From: Bryobacteraceae bacterium
GTDB lineage: Bacteria > Acidobacteriota > Terriglobia > Bryobacterales > Bryobacteraceae
Direction of reading: 5' to 3'
Length of the DNA stretch: 52,897 nucleotides
NCBI GenBank assembly: GCA_019748195.1
Contig: JAIEPW010000004.1
Coordinates: 1 to 52,897 of the forward strand
Position 1 is the first letter of the stretch, and each line of letters begins with the position of its first letter. Both the position numbers and the translations under genes were made by a program. Positions 45,672 through 52,897 of this stretch are shown here, piece after piece. Below the pieces are notes generated by a model, which was given only the letters and a program-made list of their open reading frames with translations, was not told the origin of the DNA and did not search any database.

Positions 45672-48600
45672 TTGGACCTCGCCTCCCAGCGACGCCTAGT
45701 GCAGGCGGCCTCCAGCCGCGCGGCCCTGCAGGAAGCCTCGCGATTCCTTCGCGATCATGCAGGCGCGGAGATTCTCGCGATCGCGCACACCCGGGCCGCG
45801 GCGGATGACCTGGTGCGAGGACTGGAGTCCGGCGCCGTCGGAGTCCATCGCGTGACGCCGGCGATGCTGGCCCACGATCTCGCCACGCGGGCGATGGCGG
45901 ATCGAGGCTTGTCGCGGGTGCCGCCCCTGGGCATGGAAGCGCTGGCGGCGCGCGTCGCTTTCTCGCTGCGAACGAAACTCAAGTACTTTGCTCCGGTCGC
46001 CGCGATGCCGGGGTTCGCTCGCGCTCTCGCCGCCACGCTGCGGGATCTCCGGCTGGCGGGCGTAGCCCCCGCCGCGCTGAAGAAGCGAGGCGGCGCTTGC
46101 GCGGACCTCGCCCGCCTGCTGGATGCCTACGAATCTGAACTGGCCGCCCGCAAGCTTGCCGATCGTGCCCTGTTGTTCGCGCTGGCAACGGAATCGGCGG
46201 CTTCCGGCGTTCACCGGCTTCTGGGACACCCGCTGCTGCTGCTGTGCGTCTCGCTCGATGACGAGCCCGCGCGCCGCCTTCTGCGTGAGGTCGCCCGGCG
46301 CGCCTCCTCCGTCCTCGCGGTCTCCCTCACCGGCGATCCGCAAAACGCCGGGCTGTCCGCCGTCGTGGACGCCGAACCGGAACACCTCTGCGGTGGCGGC
46401 AACACGCGGCTTCGGCATCTGCAACGCAATCTGTTCGTGGCCGGCTCGGTTGCCGCCGGCGCGCCGGATGATTCCTTCGAATTCTTCTCCGCGCCCGGCG
46501 AGGGCCTGGAGTGTATCGAAATCGCCAGGCGCATCCGCAAGCTGGGCCGCGCCCAAGTCCCGCTCGACCGCATCGCAATCCTGCTTCGCAGCCCGGAACG
46601 CTACCAGCCTTTGCTAGAGGAGGCGATGCGCCGCGCCCGCATCCCCGCCTCCTTCACGCGGGGATCGGCCCGCCCGGATGTCGCTGGGCGAGCCTTCCTC
46701 ACGTTGCTCGAATGCGCGCAGGAAGGCTGCACCGCTTCCCGTTTCGCCGAGTACCTGTCGCTGGGCCAGGTGCCTGACCCGCAACCCGACGGATCGCCCG
46801 GCCGCGGCGACTTCGGGTTCGTTCCTCCGCGAGACGACGCTTACGCCAATCTGAACCCCTATCCGGAGCCGGATCCGCCCGCTCCAGACTCGCCTGCCGG
46901 CGTCGACAGCCCGGTGGTGAGCGGCACGCTCCAAACGCCCGCAGGGTGGGAAAAGCTGATTGTCGATGCCTCGGTGATCGGAGGCGGGGAGGAGCGATGG
47001 GCCCGGCGACTGCAAGGATTGCGCGCGGAGATGACCGTCCGCCTCCATTCGCTGGATCGCGACGACGACGGCCAGCGGTCCTATCTGGAAACGCAGATCG
47101 CTCGCCTGGGCAACCTGGAGCGCTTCGCGCTTCCGATCATCGCCCGCCTCTCCGCGCTCCCCGAGGAGGCAACCTGGGCAGACTGGCTGGACCAGCTTGC
47201 GGACCTCGCCTCCGCCGCGTTGCGCCAACCCGGCCGGGTTCTCGCGGTGTTCAGCGAGCTGGAGCCGATGGCCAAGGTCGGACCCGTGACTCTTGACGAG
47301 GTCTTCCAGACTCTGTTCGACCGCCTGCGCTTCCTTCGCGCGGACCCGCCTCTCGATCGCTACGGCCGCGTCTGGGTCGGCTCCATCGAGGAAGCGCGCG
47401 GGCGCGAGTTCACCGTTGTGTTCCTTCCCGGTCTTGCGGAAGGGCTCTTTCCGGGGCGCGTCTTCGAAGACCCCCTGTTGCTCGATCAGCACCGCGCGTC
47501 CATCTCGCCGAGCCTGCCGGTCCGCGACGACAAGGTGGACGCCGAGCGATTTCTGCTGCACGCAGCCTCGGCCGCCGCGTCGGAGAAGCTGATCGCCAGC
47601 TACCCGCGGATGGAGGTGGCGCAGGCCCGGCCGCGCGTGCCGTCTTTCTACGCGCTGGAGCTTCCGCGATCCGTGGAAGGCGCGCTGCCCAACCTGCGGC
47701 GATTCGAGCGTCAGGCCCGCGAAGCCGCGCCGGCGCGGTTGAACTGGCCCGCGCCGCGCGATCCCGCGGACGCCATCGACGCCGCCGAGTACGACCTGGC
47801 CGTGCTCGCGCCCGCCGCGGCGGCCGGCGATCCGGAGCCCGGCATCGCCCATTACCTCATGGAGGCCAGCCCCGTGCTCGCGCGCAGTCTACGCTCCCGC
47901 TGGCGCCGCTGGAACAGCAAATGGAGCGAAGCCGACGGCATCGTCGAGCCCGATCCCGAAGCGCGGCAACTGCTGCTGCACCACCGCGGGTCCCAGCGGG
48001 CGTACTCGCCCACCGCGCTGCAACAGTTCGCCGCCTGCCCTTACAAGTTCGCGCTGCACGCGATCCACGGCTTGCGCCCCAGGGAATGCCCGTCCGCATT
48101 GGAACGCATGGACCCGCTGACGCGAGGCAGCCTCTTCCATCAGGTGCAGTTCGAGCTCTTCCGCGATCTGCAGGCCGCCGGAATGCTGCCGATGAGTCCC
48201 TGGAAGCGCGAGCAAATCCTCCAGGCCTCCGATCGCGTTCTGAACCGGGTCGCCGCGGAGTTCGCCGAGGAACTCGCGCCCGCGCTCGATCGGGTGTGGC
48301 GCAGTGAAGTCGAGGATCTGCGCACGGACTTGCGCGGCTGGATCCAGCACGCGCTCGAAGAAGACGCCGACTGGATTCCAGCCCACTTCGAGCTCGGCTT
48401 CGGCCGCGCGCTGGACGGCTCGCATGACGCGGCAAGCTCAGCGGAGGAAATCCGCGTTCTGGACGGCCTGAAGCTGCGCGGCTCGGTGGATCTGGTGGAG
48501 AAGCATCGCACCCGCGGCGTGTATCGGGTGACGGATCACAAGACCGGAAAACCGCCGGACCGTGTTCCGGGGTCGGTCGGCGGCGGCGCGGTGCTCCAGC

Positions 48601-48917
48601 CCGCCTTATACGGTTTGGCCGTGGAACGAATCCTCGGGGCGACCGTCGAATCCGGCCGTCTGTTCTACGCCACCCAGCGCGGCAACTTCCAGCGCTTCTC
48701 CATCCCGCTGCATGAGGTCACCCGCAACCGCGTCCGCCAGGTGGCGGAGGCGATCGACCGCGCGCTCAGCTCCGGATTTCTGCCCGCCGCGCCGCAGCGC
48801 GGCGCCTGCGGCCTCTGCGATTACGCGGTGATCTGCGGCCCTTATGAGGAAGATCGCATCCGGCGCAAGCCTAAAGACGCGCTGGAGAATCTGAACCACG
48901 TGAGGAGTCTGCCGTGA
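45672..48917 (+). CDS. addB: AddB-like double-strand-break repair nuclease/inactive helicase subunit
   Basis: About 1081 residues from a TTG start. The C-terminal PD-(D/E)XK nuclease has VTDHKTGK (Asp955, Lys957). An iron-sulfur cluster motif Cys789...Cys1046-x2-Cys1049-x5-Cys1055 is typical of AddB. The N-terminal region has UvrD-like helicase features but no Walker A, so it should not hydrolyse ATP. The TTG was chosen because homology begins there; the frame is open back to 45480, but that part overlaps the aldehyde dehydrogenase gene. The addA GTG overlaps its stop, so the subunits are co-made. Confidence 0.88.
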   Translation: MDLASQRRLVQAASSRAALQEASRFLRDHAGAEILAIAHTRAAADDLVRGLESGAVGVHRVTPAMLAHDLATRAMADRGLSRVPPLGMEALAARVAFSLRTKLKYFAPVAAMPGFARALAATLRDLRLAGVAPAALKKRGGACADLARLLDAYESELAARKLADRALLFALATESAASGVHRLLGHPLLLLCVSLDDEPARRLLREVARRASSVLAVSLTGDPQNAGLSAVVDAEPEHLCGGGNTRLRHLQRNLFVAGSVAAGAPDDSFEFFSAPGEGLECIEIARRIRKLGRAQVPLDRIAILLRSPERYQPLLEEAMRRARIPASFTRGSARPDVAGRAFLTLLECAQEGCTASRFAEYLSLGQVPDPQPDGSPGRGDFGFVPPRDDAYANLNPYPEPDPPAPDSPAGVDSPVVSGTLQTPAGWEKLIVDASVIGGGEERWARRLQGLRAEMTVRLHSLDRDDDGQRSYLETQIARLGNLERFALPIIARLSALPEEATWADWLDQLADLASAALRQPGRVLAVFSELEPMAKVGPVTLDEVFQTLFDRLRFLRADPPLDRYGRVWVGSIEEARGREFTVVFLPGLAEGLFPGRVFEDPLLLDQHRASISPSLPVRDDKVDAERFLLHAASAAASEKLIASYPRMEVAQARPRVPSFYALELPRSVEGALPNLRRFERQAREAAPARLNWPAPRDPADAIDAAEYDLAVLAPAAAAGDPEPGIAHYLMEASPVLARSLRSRWRRWNSKWSEADGIVEPDPEARQLLLHHRGSQRAYSPTALQQFAACPYKFALHAIHGLRPRECPSALERMDPLTRGSLFHQVQFELFRDLQAAGMLPMSPWKREQILQASDRVLNRVAAEFAEELAPALDRVWRSEVEDLRTDLRGWIQHALEEDADWIPAHFELGFGRALDGSHDAASSAEEIRVLDGLKLRGSVDLVEKHRTRGVYRVTDHKTGKPPDRVPGSVGGGAVLQPALYGLAVERILGATVESGRLFYATQRGNFQRFSIPLHEVTRNRVRQVAEAIDRALSSGFLPAAPQRGACGLCDYAVICGPYEEDRIRRKPKDALENLNHVRSLP

Positions 48918-51900
48918 ACCCGGCGTTCACTCCCTCGGGCGACGAGCTGGCCCGCCGGCGAATCCGCGCTTCGCTGCACGAAAGCCTGATCGTGGAGGCA
49001 GCCGCCGGAACCGGCAAAACCACCGAACTGGTGAAGCGGATCGTGGCGGTAATCGCGGCCGGCGCGCGAATCGGCAGCATTGTCGCCGTGACCTTCACCC
49101 ACAAAGCCGCCGGCGAATTGAAGCTGCGCCTGCGCCAGGAGATCGATGAGACGCGAGCGGCCGCCGCCGATCCCGAGGTGAGAAGCAATCTGGAACGGGC
49201 GCTGGCGCAACTGGAGCGAGCCTCCATCGGCACCATCCACTCCTTCTGCGCCCAGCTTCTGCGCGAGCGTCCGGTGGAGGCCGGTGTCGATCCGGCCTTT
49301 GAGGAACTCGCCGAGGCGGACGGCGCGCGCCTCTATCAACGCGCCTTCCGCCTCTGGCTGGAGAATCGCCTGAACGAGGATTCCCCGGCGCTCGCCCGTG
49401 CCTTCGCGCGCCTGGCGTGGCGCGACCAATGGGAAACCGGCGAGCCTGGCGAGCAACTGCAATTCGCCGGAAGAAAGCTGGTGGAGTGGCGCGACTTCAC
49501 CGCTCCCTGGCGGCGCGAACCCTTCGATCGCAAGGCCTGCGTCGATGTCGCCGTCCAACTGGTGGAGGCTCTCACCGCCGTCGCGCGCAAGGTCCGCAGG
49601 AATGACGACGCGCTGTACCGGTCATTGCGCCCGGCGTTCGATTTCGAGGCCTGGCGAAGCCGCGCGGAGGCGGCCTCCCCCCGCGACTACGACCAGTTGG
49701 AGGCGCTGCTGGTGAAGCTTCCCGCGCGGCTGAACAAGGACTTCCGCAAGGGAACCGGCCAGTACGGCGAAGCCGTCACGCGCGAGGACGTGCTGCAAAA
49801 GCGCGAGGAGGTAATCCGCACGCTGGCCGCGTTCGCCCGCCACGCCGACGCCGATCTCGCCGCCGGGTTGCGCGACGAAATGTCCGGCCTGGTCGCCGGC
49901 TACGCCCAACTGAAACGCGTCTCCGGCAAGCTCGATTTCGTCGACCTGCTGCTGCTCTCGCGCGACCTGGTCCGCGGCAATCCCTCCGTGCGCGAGTACT
50001 TCCAGCGCAAGTTCAGCCACATCTTCGTGGACGAATTCCAGGACACCGACCCCTTGCAGGCCGAGCTCCTGTTGCTGCTGTCGGCCGGGGATCCGGCCGT
50101 CGCCGATTGGAGGCAGGTGACGCCCGCCCCCGGCAAGTTCTTCGCCGTCGGCGATCCCAAGCAGTCGATTTACAAGTTCCGCCGCGCCGATGTCGTGCTC
50201 TATCACGAGATCCGCGCCTCGCTGATGGAGCGCGGCGTGGGCCTGGTGAATCTCTCCCGCGGCTTCCGCTCCTCTCGCCCGCTGCAGCTCTTCGTGAACG
50301 CGGCGTTCGCGCCGGAAATGACCGGCGACCCCGTTTCCGGCCAGGCCGGGTATGTGCCTCTCGAAGAGCACCTGCCCGCGTTCGAAAGCCAGCCCGCGAT
50401 CGTCGCTCTTCCCGTGCCGCGCCCCTACGGACATAAGGGGATCACCAAGTCCGCCATCAACGACAGCCTCCCCGGCGCGGTGTGCGCCTACGCCGAATGG
50501 CTGGTGCGCCGCAGCAACTGGCGTGTCCGCGATCCCGAGGATCCCGCTACGCTGACGGCGCTGGAGGCCCGGCACATCGCCATCCTCTTCCGGCGCTTCG
50601 TCAACAACGGCCGCGACGTCACGCGCGATTACGTCCGCGGGCTGGAGGATCGCGGTCTCGCGCATCTGCTGGTCGGCAGCAAAAGCTACCACCACCGCGA
50701 GGAGGTCGAAACCGTTCGCGCCGCGCTGGCGGCAATCGAATGGCCCTCCGACGAACTGTCCGTCTTCGCGGCGCTGAAAGGACCGCTGTTCGCCATCGGC
50801 GACGCGGCCTTGTTGCGTTTCCGCGCGCTTTGCGGACGCTTTCACCCCTTCGTGCAGCCGCCGCCCGAACTCGATCCTCCGTTGCGGCCCGTTGCGTCCG
50901 CGCTCGCGCTGCTCGCCGCATTGCACCGCCGCCGCAACCATCGCCCCTTCGCGGACACCGTGAACGAACTGCTGGAGGAAACGCGGGCGCACGCCGGATT
51001 CGTCCTTAGGCCCGGCGGTCACCAGGTCTTGGCCAACGTCTACCGCGTCGTGGACCTCGCGCGCAACTTCGAGATCGGCGGCGGCGTCAGCTTCCGCGCC
51101 TTCGTCGAGGAGTTGGAAGCTCAGGCCGAAAAAACCGAGGCCGGGGAGGCGCCCGTGCTGGAGGAAGGGGCGGACGGGGTTCGCCTGATGACCGTCCACA
51201 CCGCCAAGGGACTCGAATTTCCCGTCGTGATCCTCGCCGACATGAGCGCCAATCTCGCCAGCCCCGAGCCCGACCGTTACATCGACGCCGCGCGCGGCCT
51301 CTGCGCCACCCGCCTGTTGCGCTGCGCGCCGTGGGAGCTAAGCGATCACCAGCAGGTGGAGCACGCGCGCGAAGAGGCCGAAGGTATCCGCGTCGCCTAC
51401 GTGGCCGCCACCCGCGCCCGGGATCTGCTGGTGGTGCCCGCCATCGGCGATGACCAATGGGAAGGCGGGTGGCTGCGCCCGTTGGCCAAGGCGCTCTATC
51501 CCGAAAACGGCCAGCATCGCAAGCCGCGCCTTCTCTCTCCCGGATGTCCCAAGTTCGGCGACGCCAGCATCATTCCGGACAACCGGCCTCCGCAGTTGTC
51601 TTCCGGCGGCGAGTGCTCGGTGCGACCGGGCTTGCACCAGCCGGGAACGGGCGGACATGAGGTCGTCTGGTGGGATCCTTCCCTGCTCGATCTCGCCTCC
51701 GATCCCGCGCGCGGCCTGAAGAGCGAGGACCTGCTGGCCAAGGACCAGGCGGGAGTTGCCGGGCAAGGCGCGGAGCGATATCGCAGATGGAGCGCCGCCC
51801 GCGAGTCCGATCTGGATGCGGCGGCGCGGCCGAGGCACCTGCTGGTGGTCGCGAGCCTCACCTCCGTCGATCCGCCCGCGCCGCAGCAGGTCGAAATCGT

Positions 51901-52354
51901 GCGTATGCCCGGCGCGGCGCGTCCCGCGGGCAGACGTTTCGGACTGCTGCTGCACGCGGTGATGCGCGACGTCCCCTGGACGGCGTCGCCGGCGGAAATC
52001 CAAGCGATCGCCGGCGTACACGGCAGGATGCTGGGCGCCACGGAGGAGGAATGCGAGGCCGCGGTGGACCGCGCCCAGGCCGCGCTCGCAGGCGAATGGC
52101 TGCGCCGCGCCCGGTCCGCGGCGCGCGCCCATCGGGAACTGCCCCTCACGGTCCCCGCGGGGGATGGCCGCGTGCTCGAAGGAATCCTGGACGTCGCCTT
52201 CCTGGAGCCGTCCGGCTGGATCATCCTCGATTTCAAGACCGATCGCGATGTGGAGGCCGCCCGCGACCGCTACCTCCGGCAACTGAGCTGGTACGCATGG
52301 GGGCTCGCGCGCGCCTCCGGGGCGCCCGCGCGCGCTGTGCAGCTATCGCTTTGA
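48914..52354 (+). CDS. addA: AddA-like helicase-nuclease subunit (UvrD family)
   Basis: This 1146-residue superfamily 1A helicase has Walker A EAAAGTGKTTELV (residues 28-40), motif Ia VAVTFTHKAAGELKLRL, Walker B HIFVDEFQDTDPLQ (near 375), motif III/IV GDPKQSIYKFRRAD, motif V VRLMTVHTAKGLEFPVVI (near 757) and motif VI VAYVAATRARDLL. The C-terminal RecB-like nuclease has WIILDFKTDRD (Asp1106, Lys1108) and a Gln in LRQLSWYA. With AddB it resects double-strand breaks for RecA. The C-terminus ends soon after the nuclease motif. Confidence 0.95.
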   Translation: MNPAFTPSGDELARRRIRASLHESLIVEAAAGTGKTTELVKRIVAVIAAGARIGSIVAVTFTHKAAGELKLRLRQEIDETRAAAADPEVRSNLERALAQLERASIGTIHSFCAQLLRERPVEAGVDPAFEELAEADGARLYQRAFRLWLENRLNEDSPALARAFARLAWRDQWETGEPGEQLQFAGRKLVEWRDFTAPWRREPFDRKACVDVAVQLVEALTAVARKVRRNDDALYRSLRPAFDFEAWRSRAEAASPRDYDQLEALLVKLPARLNKDFRKGTGQYGEAVTREDVLQKREEVIRTLAAFARHADADLAAGLRDEMSGLVAGYAQLKRVSGKLDFVDLLLLSRDLVRGNPSVREYFQRKFSHIFVDEFQDTDPLQAELLLLLSAGDPAVADWRQVTPAPGKFFAVGDPKQSIYKFRRADVVLYHEIRASLMERGVGLVNLSRGFRSSRPLQLFVNAAFAPEMTGDPVSGQAGYVPLEEHLPAFESQPAIVALPVPRPYGHKGITKSAINDSLPGAVCAYAEWLVRRSNWRVRDPEDPATLTALEARHIAILFRRFVNNGRDVTRDYVRGLEDRGLAHLLVGSKSYHHREEVETVRAALAAIEWPSDELSVFAALKGPLFAIGDAALLRFRALCGRFHPFVQPPPELDPPLRPVASALALLAALHRRRNHRPFADTVNELLEETRAHAGFVLRPGGHQVLANVYRVVDLARNFEIGGGVSFRAFVEELEAQAEKTEAGEAPVLEEGADGVRLMTVHTAKGLEFPVVILADMSANLASPEPDRYIDAARGLCATRLLRCAPWELSDHQQVEHAREEAEGIRVAYVAATRARDLLVVPAIGDDQWEGGWLRPLAKALYPENGQHRKPRLLSPGCPKFGDASIIPDNRPPQLSSGGECSVRPGLHQPGTGGHEVVWWDPSLLDLASDPARGLKSEDLLAKDQAGVAGQGAERYRRWSAARESDLDAAARPRHLLVVASLTSVDPPAPQQVEIVRMPGAARPAGRRFGLLLHAVMRDVPWTASPAEIQAIAGVHGRMLGATEEECEAAVDRAQAALAGEWLRRARSAARAHRELPLTVPAGDGRVLEGILDVAFLEPSGWIILDFKTDRDVEAARDRYLRQLSWYAWGLARASGAPARAVQLSL

Positions 52355-52391
52355 TTGCTGCGCCGGGCGCGTTTTCGTTAGTCTGAACTAG

Positions 52392-52897
52392 ATGGCTTCT
52401 TCAACCCGGTCGCCGCGGAAGCGGATTCGCGCTCGCGCCGCCGCCCCCGCGGTGAACGGCGCCGCCCATCGCGACGGCGCCGCGGCGCCCAAGGAAACCC
52501 GTTACCTGTTCCTGAACCGCGAGATCAGCCTGCTGGAATTCCAACGCCGCGTTCTGCAGGAAGCCAGCGATCCGAAAACGCCGCTGCTGGAGCGCATCAA
52601 GTTTCTCTCCATTGTCGGCTCCAACCTGGATGAACTGTTCATGGTCCGCGTCACCGGCCTGAAGGAACAGATGGCGGCGGGAATCCTGGAGGTGGGGCCG
52701 GACGGGATGACGCCGGCCGAACAGTTGGCCGAGGTCCGCTCCCGTGTCGCTTCGCTGATGGCCGACTGCCACCGGCTGCTGCGCGACGAGTTGATTCCGG
52801 CGCTCGCCCGGCACGGCGTTTCCGTGGTCGCCTACGCGGCGCTGGAGGAAGCCCAGCGCGCCCGCGCGAACGATTACTTCCGCGAAATCGTGTTCCC
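52392..52897 (+). CDS. ppk1: Polyphosphate kinase 1, 5' part (3' truncated by window)
   Basis: The first 168 residues of PPK1 are present. After a basic, Ala-rich N-terminal extension of about 35 residues, the family N-domain appears: FLNREISLLEFQRRVLQEA, PLLERIKFLSIVGSNLDELF and MVRVTGLKEQ. PPK1 makes polyphosphate from ATP; the catalytic histidines lie beyond the window. The ATG is 37 bases after the addA stop on the same strand. Confidence 0.95.
   Translation, partial: MASSTRSPRKRIRARAAAPAVNGAAHRDGAAAPKETRYLFLNREISLLEFQRRVLQEASDPKTPLLERIKFLSIVGSNLDELFMVRVTGLKEQMAAGILEVGPDGMTPAEQLAEVRSRVASLMADCHRLLRDELIPALARHGVSVVAYAALEEAQRARANDYFREIVF

Noticed and set aside
49622-51199. A 525-codon open frame on the minus strand
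   Set aside because: It is antisense to the helicase motifs of addA; no protein-like features.
52401-52814. A minus-strand frame near the window end
   Set aside because: It is antisense to the unmistakable PPK1 N-terminal domain.

Overview
The window is a GC-rich, gene-dense chromosomal segment that looks like a member of the Acidobacteriota, probably close to Bryobacterales/Solibacter. This rests on the combination of a von Willebrand A protein of the acidobacterial VWFA-related type, a PEP-CTERM protein, a tricorn-like S41 peptidase, a secreted prolyl oligopeptidase and several uncharacterised secreted proteins. No sequence search was possible, so the taxonomy is an inference. I see no insertion sequence, prophage, CRISPR array or rRNA. 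One tRNA gene (tRNA-Cys, GCA) is present.

Layout. 1-2.75 kb: end of an unidentified gene, then a compact oxidase-assembly operon (heme A synthase family, heme O synthase, SCO1/SenC, DUF420). 2.75-3.7 kb: two small secreted proteins of unknown function. 3.7-6.5 kb: pyrR-pyrB-pyrC, overlapping genes for pyrimidine synthesis. 6.5-8.4 kb: a leucine-rich-repeat protein and a TetR regulator on the minus strand, divergent from a thioredoxin-fold protein. 8.4-9.8 kb: a nuoI-like ferredoxin subunit standing apart from any complex I operon, plus a DUF3943-like protein. 9.8-17.1 kb (minus strand): a secreted protein of unknown function, ispF, ispD, a VWA protein and an 1120-residue secreted TPR-like protein.

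17.2-21.3 kb: a DUF1015 protein, an OsmC protein, and a minus-strand set phosphate acetyltransferase / AcuC-type deacetylase / cupin. 21.3-28.6 kb: a seven-gene efflux operon (TetR, TolC-like outer membrane channel, HlyD-like adaptor, two ABC ATPases, two ABC-2 permeases) behind a well-formed promoter whose -10 element and start codon lie within inverted repeats. 28.7-31.1 kb: soluble transhydrogenase sthA, a degenerate ROK-family protein and tRNA-Cys. 31.2-33.5 kb: an overlapping three-gene unit of two HtrA-type serine proteases without signal peptides and a LuxR-type regulator with a degenerate receiver. This is the part of the window I find most likely to be an under-described system.

33.5-43.7 kb (minus strand): prolyl oligopeptidase, a secreted alpha/beta hydrolase, hemB, a PEP-CTERM protein, a tricorn-like S41 peptidase and a Gfo/Idh/MocA oxidoreductase. 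43.8-45.5 kb: a small membrane protein and an aldehyde dehydrogenase. 45.7-52.4 kb: addB-addA double-strand-break repair helicase/nuclease genes. 52.4 kb to the end: the 5' part of ppk1. Gene spacing is tight throughout. No gene-free stretch exceeds 300 bases; the longest are 11275-11426, 17063-17210, 31078-31200 and 39062-39190.
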